Notes under the pieces: model-generated
What the model was told of the DNA's origin: nothing
Seen by the model: the letters and a program-made list of their open reading frames with translations, nothing else
The model's database searches: none
Made by a program: the position numbers and the translations under genes
From: Bacillota bacterium
GTDB lineage: Bacteria; Bacillota; Limnochordia; Limnochordales; ZCTH02-B6
Direction of reading: 5' to 3'
Assembly (NCBI GenBank): GCA_017577945.1
Contig: PKQS01000010.1
Location: 186,001 to 250,000 of the forward strand
Length of the DNA stretch: 64,000 bases
Part shown: positions 1 to 9,591 of the stretch, in pieces
Position numbering within the stretch: the first letter of the stretch is position 1
Layout: the number at the start of each line of letters is the position of its first letter

Positions 1-28
1 GCGCGCCGTTGCTGTTGACGGCACTCAT
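1..28 (-). CDS. Start of the next nuo-operon gene (partial)
   Basis: An ATG at 26-28 overlaps the nuoD stop codon (ATGA) and opens a frame of nine codons that runs off the left edge. A strong ribosome binding site, GGAGGTGGACCG, lies directly before it. By position it should be the next complex I gene, commonly nuoH, but the visible residues (MSAVNSNGA) are too few to identify it. Confidence 0.6.
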
Positions 29-1254
29 CGGTCCACCTCCCCGAACACGGGGTCCACGCTGGCGATGACCGCCACCATGTCGGCCAGGAGCGCCCCTTCC
101 ATCATGACCGGCATGGCGAACACGTTGAAAAATGCCGGGCCGCGCACCCGCACGCGCCACGGCTTGTTCTTCCCGTTGGAAACGACGTAGAAGCCGATCT
201 CGCCCCGGGGGCTCTCGATGGCCTGGTACGCCTCCCCCGCCGGCACGTCGAACCCGTACGATACCAGCTTGAAGTGGTGGATGAGCGCTTCCATGCTGTG
301 CCGCAGCTCTTCTTTGGGCGGCAGCGCGATCTTGCGGTCGTCCACCATGACGGGGCCCGGTTCCAGGCGCTCCAGCGCCTGCCGGCAGATGCGGTGCGAC
401 TCCATCATCTCGTGGACCCGCACCAAGTACCGGTCGTAGCAGTCGCCGCTTTCGCCCACCGGCACGTCGAACTCGTACTCGTCATAGCCGGCGTACGGGT
501 ACGCCTTGCGCACGTCGTACGGCACGCCCGAAGCGCGCAGGTTCGGCCCCGTCACGCCCAGCGCCAGGGCTTGGTCGGGTTTCAGCACGCCGACGCCGCG
601 CAGGCGGTCGAGCCAGATCGGGTTCTTGTCCAGGATGGTACGGATTTCCCGGAGACGCTCCGGGAACTCGTCGAGGAAGCGGCGCACCATGTCCTCGAAC
701 CCGTTCGGAAGGTCGTTGGCCAGGCCGCCGACCCGGAAGTAGCTCGGGTTCATGCGGGCCCCCGTGGCTTCCTCGAAGAGGTCCAAGATCTGCTCGCGTA
801 TATTGAAGGCGTACATGAGCACGCTCTGCGAGCCGATGTCCAGCGCCGTCGTGCCCAGCCAGATGCAGTGGGACGCGATGCGCTGCAGCTCGGTGAGCAG
901 GATGCGCACCGTCTTGGCCCGCGGCGGCGGCTCAATCCCCAGCAGCTTCTCCACCGCCAGCACGTAGCCGAGATTGTTGGACAGCGGCGCCAGGTAGTCC
1001 ATCCGGTCCAGCACCGTGATGGCCTGCGTCCATGTCAGATGCTCGGCGTGCTTCTCGATGCCGGTGTGCAAGAAGCCAATCTCCGGCGTCGCCTTGACGA
1101 TGCGCTCGCCTTCGATCTCCAAGATCATCCGCAAAACCCCGTGCGTGCTGGGGTGGTGCGGGCCGACGCTGAGGGTCATGCGGTCGCCCTCGCCGCCGAC
1201 CTTCAGCTCCTCGACGTTCAGCTCGTACTGTCCCGAACGCACGATGCGAGACAC
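25..1254 (-). CDS. nuoD: NADH-quinone oxidoreductase subunit D
   Basis: This is the 49-kDa-type subunit of respiratory complex I. It sits in the peripheral arm at the membrane interface and helps form the quinone-binding pocket. The family core begins with MTLSVGPHHPSTHGVLR at about residues 26-42 and ends in DPVFGEVDR. The protein is about 409 residues, normal for NuoD. I chose the GTG at 1254 because AGGTGGGG lies a few bases upstream and the nuoC stop ends one base before it. A GTG at 1266 in the same frame is also possible. The gene is fourth in the nuoA-B-C-D operon, and the next gene overlaps its stop. Confidence 0.96.
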   Translation of the reverse strand: MSRIVRSGQYELNVEELKVGGEGDRMTLSVGPHHPSTHGVLRMILEIEGERIVKATPEIGFLHTGIEKHAEHLTWTQAITVLDRMDYLAPLSNNLGYVLAVEKLLGIEPPPRAKTVRILLTELQRIASHCIWLGTTALDIGSQSVLMYAFNIREQILDLFEEATGARMNPSYFRVGGLANDLPNGFEDMVRRFLDEFPERLREIRTILDKNPIWLDRLRGVGVLKPDQALALGVTGPNLRASGVPYDVRKAYPYAGYDEYEFDVPVGESGDCYDRYLVRVHEMMESHRICRQALERLEPGPVMVDDRKIALPPKEELRHSMEALIHHFKLVSYGFDVPAGEAYQAIESPRGEIGFYVVSNGKNKPWRVRVRGPAFFNVFAMPVMMEGALLADMVAVIASVDPVFGEVDR

Positions 1255-1255
1255 T

Positions 1256-1876
1256 TCAGTCCCCACCTTCCGAGACCGACCGGGGGAGGCCCGTGGAACC
1301 CGGGGCGTCGCCGGGCCGCTTCGGCGCGTGGTACCAGTTCCGCTCCGCAGCCGGTCCCATGGCCTTCTCCCGCTCGCCGCGCAGCGGATAATCCTTGCGC
1401 AGCGGATGGCCCACCCAGTCGTCGGGCAGCAGAATCCGCGTCAGATTCGGATGGCCCGCGAAACGGATGCCGAACAGGTCCCACACTTCCCGCTCCGCCG
1501 GGTTGGCCGACGGCCACAAGTCGCTGACCGTGGGCACTTCCGGATGGCTCTCGTCCACGGGCACCCGCAACCGCAGCCGCCAGAGGCTCGGCAGCGCAAC
1601 GAGATGGTACACGACCTCAAAGCGCGGCGTGCGGGGCAGGTAATCCACGCCAGCCACGTCCATCAGCACGTTGAAGCCGTGCTCTTTGAGGAAGACGCAC
1701 ACGTCGCGCAGCTTGTCGGGCATCACTTTGAGCTGGGCGATGTCGAAGGGAGTCGGCAGCTCCTCCACGCCCTCCGGGAACCGCTCCAGCAACGCCGGCA
1801 GCAGCGTTTGGCGCATGGCCTCCTGGGCCGCGGCGCCGCCCGTGTACGGCTGCGGGAAACGTACCGTTGCCGTCAC
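1256..1876 (-). CDS. nuoC: NADH-quinone oxidoreductase subunit C
   Basis: This is the 30-kDa-type subunit of complex I, a structural partner of NuoD in the peripheral arm. The conserved C-terminal block reads [14 protein letters not shown] followed by LRKDYP (about residues 140-180). The protein is about 206 residues and is separate from NuoD; some bacteria fuse the two. The GTG start overlaps the nuoB stop (GTGA), which implies translational coupling. The residues after LRKDYP are poorly conserved, as is usual for this subunit. Confidence 0.94.
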   Translation of the reverse strand: MTATVRFPQPYTGGAAAQEAMRQTLLPALLERFPEGVEELPTPFDIAQLKVMPDKLRDVCVFLKEHGFNVLMDVAGVDYLPRTPRFEVVYHLVALPSLWRLRLRVPVDESHPEVPTVSDLWPSANPAEREVWDLFGIRFAGHPNLTRILLPDDWVGHPLRKDYPLRGEREKAMGPAAERNWYHAPKRPGDAPGSTGLPRSVSEGGD

Positions 1877-2358
1877 GCCCGCATCACCCCGCCCGGCGCG
1901 CGGCCTTCCTGGATGGCCTGGCGCAGTTTCAGCACCGCGTCCAGCACCGCGTCGGGCGTCGGCGGGCAGCCCGGCACGTAAATGTCCACCGGAATCACCT
2001 CGTCGACGCCTTGCACGATGGCGTAGTTGTCGAAAATACCGCCGCTGGACGCGCAGGCCCCCATGGCGATAACCCATTTCGGATACGGCATCTGCCGGTA
2101 CACTTGCTCGATGACGGGCACCATCTTGTTGGAAAGCCGGCCCGAAACGATGAGCAAATCCGCCTGGCGCGGGGAGCTGCGGAACACCTCGCCGCCGAAC
2201 TGCGCGATGTCATACCGCGGCGCGGGCAAATTCATCATTTCAATCGCGCAGCAGGCAAGACCGAACGTCAGCGGCCAAAGCGACGACTGTTGCGCCCAGC
2301 GGATGAACTTGTCGATGGTCGTCGTCAAAAACTGGCTGTTCGCCGCATCGTGCGTCAT
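1873..2358 (-). CDS. nuoB: NADH-quinone oxidoreductase subunit B
   Basis: This complex I subunit carries the terminal 4Fe-4S cluster N2, which passes electrons to quinone. The ligand pattern is visible: the paired cysteines in GLACCAIEM, the cysteine in GACASSGG and the one in VPGCPPTP. The protein is about 161 residues. The ATG overlaps the nuoA stop (ATGA), and the nuoC start overlaps this gene's stop. Confidence 0.97.
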   Translation of the reverse strand: MTHDAANSQFLTTTIDKFIRWAQQSSLWPLTFGLACCAIEMMNLPAPRYDIAQFGGEVFRSSPRQADLLIVSGRLSNKMVPVIEQVYRQMPYPKWVIAMGACASSGGIFDNYAIVQGVDEVIPVDIYVPGCPPTPDAVLDAVLKLRQAIQEGRAPGGVMRA

Positions 2359-2705
2359 GCCCAGTCGAAGCCTCCCTTTTTCCAGACGTACAAGTCTCCC
2401 AGGATAAACACGATCAAAAAGAGAGCCATGGCACCAAGGCCGTAGGTGCCCAGCTCCCTCAGCAAAACCGCCCAGGAGACGAACGCCGCCGCCTCTACGT
2501 CGAAGATGACGAAGAGCATGGCAATCAAATAAAACCGCGCCGGGAACCGGCCGTGAATGGGAGGCGTTGGATATCCGCTTTCGTAGGGCTGGAACTTCAC
2601 CGGGTCGGCCCGGCGGGAGGAGATGAGCTCGAACAGGACGGAGATGAGGACGGGAACGAGCAGCGCCACGCCGACGTGGATCAGCAGGGGTGCGTACGGG
2701 TGCAT
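2355..2705 (-). CDS. nuoA: NADH-quinone oxidoreductase subunit A
   Basis: This is a small membrane subunit of complex I with three hydrophobic segments and the family motif PYESGYPT near residues 39-46. I start it at the ATG at 2705 ([10 protein letters not shown]), preceded by a GGGGGG Shine-Dalgarno stretch, which gives 116 residues. A longer frame from 2759 would add a cysteine-rich, non-conserved stretch lying across the operator region and is rejected. It is the first gene of the operon, with promoter and Rex-like operator immediately upstream. Confidence 0.94.
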   Translation of the reverse strand: MHPYAPLLIHVGVALLVPVLISVLFELISSRRADPVKFQPYESGYPTPPIHGRFPARFYLIAMLFVIFDVEAAAFVSWAVLLRELGTYGLGAMALFLIVFILGDLYVWKKGGFDWA

Positions 2706-2727
2706 CGCGAGACCCCCCGAACAAGAT

Positions 2728-2745
2728 TTGTGAAAGCAGTCACAA
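2728..2745. promoter_or_regulatory. Rex-type operator in the nuo leader
   Basis: The sequence TTGTGAAAGCAGTCACAA matches the Rex consensus TTGTGAA-N4-TTCACAA with intact TTGTGA and TCACAA arms. It lies about 40 bases downstream of the predicted nuo start site and 23 bases upstream of nuoA. Rex is a repressor that senses the NADH/NAD+ ratio. Bound here it could act as a roadblock. No rex gene lies in the window. Confidence 0.75.
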
Positions 2746-2788
2746 CCTTTCCCACACAAAAACGTCGAGCAACGCGACTGCTTTCTAG

Positions 2789-2817
2789 ATCATAACATAG
2801 CGTCTACCCGATGTAAA
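2789..2817 (-). promoter_or_regulatory. Sigma-A promoter of the nuo operon
   Basis: Read on the minus strand: -35 TTTACA (2812-2817), a 17-base spacer, and -10 TATGAT (2789-2794). Both boxes are near consensus and the spacing is ideal. The predicted start site is near 2782. Confidence 0.8.
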
Positions 2818-2825
2818 GAAAGTCG

Positions 2826-2843
2826 AAAAAGCCAAAACGGCTT
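2826..2843 (-). terminator. Rho-independent terminator after the 275-aa gene
   Basis: On the minus strand, AAGCC-GTTTT-GGCTT forms a 5-bp hairpin followed by further T residues, starting one base after the stop codon of the gene at 2845-3672. The stem is short, so efficiency is uncertain. It separates that gene from the nuo promoter. Confidence 0.55.
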
Positions 2844-2844
2844 G

Positions 2845-3672
2845 TCACAAATCCTCGGCGAACCGAGTCCCCTGCTCCTCCAGCCGGGCGATGGCGTCGC
2901 TGACGCGCTGCCGCTCCACTTCGATATGTTCGAGGCTCTTGCGCAGCTTCTCGAGCTCGGCCATGATGTGGTCCACCACGGCACGCCGCCACTGCTCCCG
3001 CAAGTAATCATCGTACGACCACAGCCAGTCGGCCCGCTCTTCCCACTCGGCACGCGTCGCCGCCACTTCCTCGCCCGCCGCCAGCCGCTGCATCAGCTCT
3101 TCAGTCGTGATCTGGTAGCGCTCTTCGTAGTCGCGCCAGGTCGGACGATCCTCCAGGTCTTCCTCCGGGTAGTCGTCATCGTATTCGAGCAAATCGCTGT
3201 CGGCGAACAGCGGCGGTACGTTGATCTGCTCCAGCAGCGCCTGGCACACTTCCAGCAGCATGCCGTCCTCGGGCGAGATGGCCTGGTACTCCCACGAGCC
3301 GAGATGCCGCTCCTGGTCTTCGTGGTTCATGATGAAATGGACGCCCATGTCCAGCGTGGCGTCCAGAATGTTGCAGCCTTCGCACGAGCCGGTGCGCTGC
3401 AGCGACAGCCAGCTGTACGCCCCGCCGGGGTGCTCCGTGATGGCCACGATGTCCCGCACTTTCGCGCTCTTGGTCTGCCAGCCCGCCTCCAGCACGGAAG
3501 CGATGCCCTGCGCCATCGGCTCGACGATATGCTCGTTATTGGTTCCGTGCTCGATCGGCACGGCGATGACTTGCACTTCCCGGGCGCCGTCCGCGTCCAC
3601 TTGGACGCCGTCGGCCAGTTCGTCCACGTCCGCGTAGACCGTCAGATAACCGTCTTGGACGACAAACCGCAT
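2845..3672 (-). CDS. Conserved-looking protein of unknown function, 275 aa
   Basis: I do not recognise this family. The N-terminal half looks globular and mixed alpha/beta (MRFVVQDGYLTVYADVDEL) and contains one CEGC pair and the segment MGVHFIMNHEDQERH. The middle is acidic (a run of D and E near residue 180) and the C-terminus is a charged helix likely to form a coiled coil (about residues 235-270). No signal peptide or membrane segment is seen. The ATG at 3672 has GGGAGGG about 8 bases upstream; an ATG at 3678 would be too close to it. It appears monocistronic, with its own -10 box and terminator. Confidence 0.7.
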   Translation of the reverse strand: MRFVVQDGYLTVYADVDELADGVQVDADGAREVQVIAVPIEHGTNNEHIVEPMAQGIASVLEAGWQTKSAKVRDIVAITEHPGGAYSWLSLQRTGSCEGCNILDATLDMGVHFIMNHEDQERHLGSWEYQAISPEDGMLLEVCQALLEQINVPPLFADSDLLEYDDDYPEEDLEDRPTWRDYEERYQITTEELMQRLAAGEEVAATRAEWEERADWLWSYDDYLREQWRRAVVDHIMAELEKLRKSLEHIEVERQRVSDAIARLEEQGTRFAEDL

Positions 3673-3707
3673 CCGCATTCCCTCCCAGCAACCAATCCAC
3701 TCAGACC

Positions 3708-3713
3708 AGTATA
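3708..3713 (-). promoter_or_regulatory. Extended -10 promoter of the 275-aa gene
   Basis: On the minus strand TGCTATACT forms an extended -10 element (TGn plus TATACT) 35 bases upstream of the chosen start. No convincing -35 box is seen, which is tolerated by extended -10 promoters. Confidence 0.45.
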
Positions 3714-3757
3714 GCAAAGCTGCCTGTCCCGCGGGAGGGGTGCGGAGGGGGCCGGGC

Positions 3758-4948
<1,191 letters not shown>

Positions 4949-4968
4949 CTTATCCACTCCTTTGCCCG

Positions 4969-5997
4969 TCACGGCTGCAGCACAACTTTGCCGCAGCGTC
5001 CCTCCATGAGCGTGCTGAACGCCTGCGCGAAGTCCTCGATGGCAAAGCGGTGCGTTATGACCGGCGTCACGTCCAGCCCGCCCTGCAACAGCCGCGTCAT
5101 CTGGTACCACGTCTCGAACAGGCGGCGGCCGTTGAGGCCGATGAGCTGGATTTCCCGGAAGATGACCTTCTCGGTCAGCTCCAGCGTCACCGGGCCCGAC
5201 GGCAGGCCCAGCAGCACCATGCGCCCGCCCTTGCGCAGCATGTCGAGGCCGGCGTCGATGCCCGCCTTTTGCCCCGACATCTCGAGCACGACGTCCACGC
5301 CGAGGCCACCCGTTAGCCGCCGCACCTCCGCCGCCGGGTCCGCGCCGGCGCCCGCGGCCAGCACCACGTCGGCCCCCATGCGCTCCGCCATCGCCAGGCG
5401 ATACGGGTTCGTCTCCACCGCGAACACGGCGGCGGCGCCCATACGCTTCGCAACCGGAATCGCGCACAACCCGATGGGCCCGCAGCCGATGATGGCCACG
5501 TTGGCCCCCGACACTTCTCCCCGCATGACGGTGTGCACCGCGTTGCCCAGCGGGTCGTGGATGGCGCCTACCTCCGGCGGCACCGACTCGTCCAGCTTCC
5601 ACATGTTGACCGCCGGCATGCGGATGTACTCGGCGAAGCAACCGTCCGTGTCGACGCCGATGATTTTGCCGTTTTCGCACACGTGGGCCATGCCGGTGCG
5701 GCAGTAGTAGCAGCGGCCGCAGAAGAGATGGCCTTCGCCGGCCACGTAGTCGCCCGCGCGCAGGTGGGTGACGTCCTCGCCCACCGCGACGATGCGGCCG
5801 GCGAATTCGTGGCCGACGATGAGCGGAGGCTTCAGGCGCGCCTGCGCCCATTCGTCCCACTTGTAGATGTGCAGGTCCGTACCGCAAATCGATGCGGCTT
5901 CCACCTTGACCAGACACTCGCCCCGGCCCGGGGTGGGCACGTCGACTTCCACCAGCTCCAGCCCGGGGCGGGCGCCCGTCTTCATCAGCGCCTTCAT
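4969..5997 (-). CDS. tdh: L-threonine 3-dehydrogenase
   Basis: This zinc- and NAD-dependent dehydrogenase oxidises L-threonine to 2-amino-3-oxobutyrate. It is a medium-chain dehydrogenase: the catalytic zinc region has C38, H63 and E64, the structural zinc cysteines are at 93, 96, 99 and 107, and the nucleotide fold has GCGPIG at 171-176. I start it at the ATG at 5997 (342 residues, equal to known Tdh), which has GAGG just upstream. A TTG at 6009 lacks a good ribosome site. It is co-transcribed with kbl, so the pair converts threonine to glycine and acetyl-CoA. Confidence 0.95.
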   Translation of the reverse strand: MKALMKTGARPGLELVEVDVPTPGRGECLVKVEAASICGTDLHIYKWDEWAQARLKPPLIVGHEFAGRIVAVGEDVTHLRAGDYVAGEGHLFCGRCYYCRTGMAHVCENGKIIGVDTDGCFAEYIRMPAVNMWKLDESVPPEVGAIHDPLGNAVHTVMRGEVSGANVAIIGCGPIGLCAIPVAKRMGAAAVFAVETNPYRLAMAERMGADVVLAAGAGADPAAEVRRLTGGLGVDVVLEMSGQKAGIDAGLDMLRKGGRMVLLGLPSGPVTLELTEKVIFREIQLIGLNGRRLFETWYQMTRLLQGGLDVTPVITHRFAIEDFAQAFSTLMEGRCGKVVLQP

Positions 5998-6047
5998 TTT
6001 CCTCGCCAAGGGTGTGCCCGCCTTTCCCGCGCATCTCGTGTGCCACT

Positions 6048-6076
6048 ATCATACGCCGCCCGCCGGAATCCGGAAA
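6048..6076 (-). promoter_or_regulatory. Likely promoter of tdh-kbl
   Basis: On the minus strand: -10 TATGAT (6048-6053), a 17-base spacer, and a weak -35 TTTCCG (6071-6076). It lies between the SAM-hydrolase stop and tdh. Confidence 0.5.
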
Positions 6077-6089
6077 AGCGAGCGTCGCG

Positions 6090-6830
6090 TCACTCGATGA
6101 TGATCCGGGACCCCAGCGGCACGTCCAGCACGTCCCAAGCGCTGTGGTTGCGCAGCGCAATCTCCAGGGTGCCCGCGGAGCCCTCCGTCACGAACAGCTG
6201 GCCGGGCGGCGCCTCCGCGTACGCGCGCACGAACGGCATCGTCCGCCGGTATCCCTCCACGACGACGAGGTAGCTGTCCTTGCCGATGTGCGGCAAGTTG
6301 GTGATGATGTTGCCGTAGCGGTCGATGCGCACGACTTCCCCTTCGCGGCCCTGCAGGTGAAAGCGCAGCGGCGTCTTGATTTCCGCAGGCCGCCCCAAGT
6401 CGCGCAGCGGCACCCCCGCGGCGAGGCGGGCGGCCGCGGGTGCGAACACGTCGCGGCCGTGGAACGTGTTCGACGCATCCGGCGGGATGGGCAGGGCCAC
6501 CACGTCCTCCACGCCGTCGTCGCTGACCGCCGGGTAGAGGAGGCCGTTGTCGGGGCCTACGAAGTAGTAGCGCCGGGTGCGGATGGCCAGCGCCTGCCGG
6601 TCCGTGCCCACGCCCGGGTCGACGACGCAGAGGAAAACGGTACCCTCAGGGAAATGGCGGTACGCCGTGTACAGAATCCAAGCGCCCTCGCGAACGCACT
6701 GAGGCTTGACGTCGTTGTAGAGGTCGGCGACGATGGTGCCCGGCGCCACCCGCTGGATGACGCCGTGCATGATGCCCACGTATTCCGACTGGCCGAAGTC
6801 CGACAACACCGCGATCAGGGCCAAGCTCAT
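6090..6830 (-). CDS. SAM hydroxide adenosyltransferase (DUF62 family)
   Basis: Family members hydrolyse S-adenosylmethionine to adenosine and methionine using an activated hydroxide; related fluorinases and chlorinases use halide. Characteristic blocks are [11 protein letters not shown] at the N-terminus with the conserved aspartate, [18 protein letters not shown] and [14 protein letters not shown], then a C-terminal beta domain with [10 protein letters not shown]. The length is 246 residues. The ATG at 6830 follows GCGGAG; a GTG one codon earlier is possible. It is divergent from trpS. Halogenase activity is unlikely but is not excluded by eye. Confidence 0.9.
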   Translation of the reverse strand: MSLALIAVLSDFGQSEYVGIMHGVIQRVAPGTIVADLYNDVKPQCVREGAWILYTAYRHFPEGTVFLCVVDPGVGTDRQALAIRTRRYYFVGPDNGLLYPAVSDDGVEDVVALPIPPDASNTFHGRDVFAPAAARLAAGVPLRDLGRPAEIKTPLRFHLQGREGEVVRIDRYGNIITNLPHIGKDSYLVVVEGYRRTMPFVRAYAEAPPGQLFVTEGSAGTLEIALRNHSAWDVLDVPLGSRIIIE

Positions 6831-6900
6831 CACTCCGCGGATTGCAAGGTGCGCGAAAAAGTTCCCCGCCCGGCGTCCTTTTCCCTGCGCGGCGGCGGCC

Positions 6901-6929
6901 TTCTCCCGGCTGGTTTCCTATGGTAGACT
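6901..6929 (+). promoter_or_regulatory. Possible trpS promoter
   Basis: TTCTCC (6901-6906), 17 bases, then TAGACT (6924-6929) preceded by TGG, an extended -10 arrangement. The intergenic region is only 126 bases and contains no T-box leader. Confidence 0.4.
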
Positions 6930-6956
6930 AAGGTGTCAAGAAAAGGAGTGGAACGA

Positions 6957-7937
6957 ATGGCGCGAGTGTTTTCCGGAATTCAGCCCACGGGCGACATCCA
7001 TATAGGCAACTACCTGGGCGCGGTGCGCAATTGGGTGGCCCTGCAGGACAAGCACGAGTGCATTTTTTGCATCGTCGACTTGCACGCGATGACGGTGCCG
7101 TACGACGCGAAGGCGATGCCCCGCGTCGTGCTGGAGTCGGCCGCGACGCTGCTGGCCTGCGGCATCGACCCCGAGCGCAGCATCCTGTACGTGCAGTCCC
7201 ACGTCCGGGAGCACACGGAACTCTGCTGGATTCTGAACACCATTACCCCCCTGGGGCAGCTGGAACGGATGACGCAGTTTAAGGACAAAGCCCGCCGGCA
7301 CAGGGACAACGTCAACGCGGGGCTGCTGAACTATCCGATCCTGATGGCGGCGGACATCCTGCTGTATAAGGCGGAGCTCATTCCCGTCGGCGAAGACCAG
7401 ATCCAGCACCTGGAGCTGACTCGCGACTTGGCCCGGCGGTTTAACAACATCTTCGGCCCCACGTTCCCCGAACCGGAGGCGTTGCTGACCAAGGCCGCAC
7501 GGGTCATGGCCCTCAACGATCCGACCAGCAAGATGTCCAAGAGCATCCCGGGCAGCTACATCGCCCTGCACGCGGAACCCGACGAGATTCGGGCCATCGT
7601 GCGCAAGGCCGTGACCGACACCGGGCCGCAGGGCGGCGCCATGAGCCCGGGAGTGGCCAACTTGTTCACCCTTCTGGAAGCGTTCTCGGCCCCCGACGTC
7701 GTCGCGCGCTTCCGGGAGCTGTACGACCGCGGCGAGCTGCGCTACGTGGATCTCAAGCAGCAGCTGGCCGAAGACATCGTCGCCGCCCTGACGCCCATCC
7801 GGGAGCGGCGGGCGGCGCTGCTGGCCGACGAAAAGCGGCTGCGGGACATTCTCCGGGAAGGGGCCGAGCGGGCCCGGGTTATCGCGCGGGAAGTCATGGC
7901 GGAAGTGCGGGAAAAAACGGGGCTCGCCTTCGACTGA
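6957..7937 (+). CDS. trpS: Tryptophanyl-tRNA synthetase
   Basis: This class I synthetase charges tRNA-Trp. The HIGH-type signature appears as PTGDIHIGNYLG near residues 10-21 and the KMSKS loop is intact at about 192-196. The length, 326 residues, is typical of bacterial TrpRS. The ATG at 6957 has AAAGGAG upstream; an earlier in-frame ATG at 6933 lies before the ribosome site and is rejected. A strong intrinsic terminator follows. Confidence 0.97.
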   Translation: MARVFSGIQPTGDIHIGNYLGAVRNWVALQDKHECIFCIVDLHAMTVPYDAKAMPRVVLESAATLLACGIDPERSILYVQSHVREHTELCWILNTITPLGQLERMTQFKDKARRHRDNVNAGLLNYPILMAADILLYKAELIPVGEDQIQHLELTRDLARRFNNIFGPTFPEPEALLTKAARVMALNDPTSKMSKSIPGSYIALHAEPDEIRAIVRKAVTDTGPQGGAMSPGVANLFTLLEAFSAPDVVARFRELYDRGELRYVDLKQQLAEDIVAALTPIRERRAALLADEKRLRDILREGAERARVIAREVMAEVREKTGLAFD

Positions 7938-8014
7938 GGCTGGGAAGGCGCCCGGCGAAGGCGACCTGGACAGCGCTCCGGCTGGACACGGTTCCGGCTG
8001 GGCAGCGTGCCGGC

Positions 8015-8058
8015 AAAAAAACGGCGGCGGAGGGCAGGCGCTCCGCCGCCGTTTTTTT
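8015..8058 (+). terminator. Strong intrinsic terminator after trpS
   Basis: A perfect 12-bp stem, ACGGCGGCGGAG (8021-8032) paired with CTCCGCCGCCGT (8041-8052), is followed by a T run and preceded by a matching A run. The symmetry means it could also stop transcription from the other direction. Confidence 0.93.
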
Positions 8059-8250
8059 GCGCATGCGCCTTTCTCTTGCACGAGCTTCTCTCTTGCGCAG
8101 GCCCTTCTCTCTCGCCCTCCGCACGAACCCCTCCGGGCTCCCGGGCAGCGCGGCGTGTTGTCGCGAGGGGAAGTCGTCCGGGCCCCGCGGTTCTAGCGCC
8201 GAACGCAGCTCCGTATTGTAACGCGACGGCGACCGCGGGAGGCGGAGCGA

Positions 8251-9591
8251 GTGCAGCGACGGCCTTTGCTGAGAAGCGCGCTGATGCTCATGGCGGCGGG
8301 GGCGGTCACGCGCGCGCTGGGGATGGTGTACCGGATCGTCATCGTCCGCTGGGCGGGCCCGGAGGCGCTGGGGCTGTTTCAGATGGTCATGCCCGTCTTC
8401 CGCGCCGCCTCGACCATGGCCACGCTGCGGCTGCCTGTAGCGCTCACCCGCCTCGTGGCCGACGGGCTGGCGCGCGGCGACGTGGAGGCGGTGCTCCGGG
8501 CCCGGCGCCTGACGGCGCTGCTGATCGTGGCTCTCACCGGGCTGACTGCGGCGGCGCTGGCCGCCGGCGCGCCGTTCCTGGCACGCCGCTTTTTGACCGA
8601 CCCCCGCACCGAGGGGCTGCTCCTGCTGCTGCCGCTGGCGTTCGTCCCGTCGGCCCTGACGGGCATTTTTCGTGGCTTCGCCGAGGGACGGCAAAACATG
8701 ACGTCGACGGCCGTCGGGCAAGTGGCGGAGCAGCTGGTGCGGGTGCCGATCGTGTTGTTCTTGCTGTCGCGCTGGGCCGGCGCAGGAACGGAGGCGCTGG
8801 CGGCGGCGCTGGTCATCGGGCTGGGTGCGGGCGAAACGGTGGGCTTGCTGGCGGCCATGGCCTTGTCGGGCTGGTGGTCGCTGCCGCACCGCGCCACGCG
8901 CCAAACCGCGGCAGCGTCCTCGCTCCGCCTGCAACTGGCCACGGCCCGGCAGCTGCTGCAGGTGGCCGTGCCGCTGTGGCTGGCCACGCTGCTCAACACA
9001 GCGGCGCAAATGCTCAACGTCAGCCTCATCCCGCGCCGGCTGCTTGTAGGCGGATTTTCCATGGCGGAAGCGACGGAGCTATACGGCCAGCTCACCGGCA
9101 TGGCGTTGCCGCTGCTGTACATGCCGATGCTCCTCGTCTTTCCCGTGACGACGGTCCTGACGCCCGCCATCGCCGACGCGCTGGCCTCCGGCCGCCGCAC
9201 CGCGTCGCAGCGGCAGTTCGCCCGGGCGGCCGGCGGGAGCCTGGCCGTCGGCTGCGGCACGACGGCCCTCTGCTTCGCGTTTCCGGAGGCTATCTCGGAC
9301 CTGCTCTACGGCGTGCCCGAGATCGGCCCGCTGGTCCGCATCGTAGGGCTGGCGGCTCCCTTCGCCTACACGGGCGCCGTCTTCGCGGCCGTGCTGCACG
9401 CCGTGGGGCACACCAACTTCTTGCTGTCGACGTTTGTGGCCGCCACCGCCTTGCGGCTCGGGCTCATCTACCATCTGACCGCCCAGCCCGCGCTGGGCAT
9501 CGCCGGCGCGGCCTGGGCCCTCAACGCCGACTACGCCCTGACCGCGCTGCTCAACGGCTGGGCGTGCCTGCGCCGCCTGCGCCGGACTTAG
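8251..9591 (+). CDS. MATE/MVF-superfamily flippase, SpoVB-like
   Basis: This is a polytopic membrane protein of 446 residues with roughly twelve to fourteen hydrophobic segments. The N-terminus (GAVTRALGMVYRIVIVRWAG) and the segment LTGIFRGFAEGRQNM match the polysaccharide/lipid flippase group that includes SpoVB and MurJ relatives. A role in moving a lipid-linked cell-wall or spore-cortex precursor is inferred from the family. The GTG start has GGGAGG upstream. Its stop overlaps the addA stop by 3 bases (convergent genes), with no room for a terminator between them. Confidence 0.82.
   Translation: MQRRPLLRSALMLMAAGAVTRALGMVYRIVIVRWAGPEALGLFQMVMPVFRAASTMATLRLPVALTRLVADGLARGDVEAVLRARRLTALLIVALTGLTAAALAAGAPFLARRFLTDPRTEGLLLLLPLAFVPSALTGIFRGFAEGRQNMTSTAVGQVAEQLVRVPIVLFLLSRWAGAGTEALAAALVIGLGAGETVGLLAAMALSGWWSLPHRATRQTAAASSLRLQLATARQLLQVAVPLWLATLLNTAAQMLNVSLIPRRLLVGGFSMAEATELYGQLTGMALPLLYMPMLLVFPVTTVLTPAIADALASGRRTASQRQFARAAGGSLAVGCGTTALCFAFPEAISDLLYGVPEIGPLVRIVGLAAPFAYTGAVFAAVLHAVGHTNFLLSTFVAATALRLGLIYHLTAQPALGIAGAAWALNADYALTALLNGWACLRRLRRT

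Noticed and set aside
6834..6956. T-box leader for trpS
   Set aside because: The gap is only about 120 bases and lacks the T-box bulge sequence and a terminator/antiterminator pair.
8059..8250. Promoter for the flippase gene in the gap after the trpS terminator
   Set aside because: Repeated CTTCTCTCTTGC-like strings are present, but no credible -35/-10 pair could be assigned.
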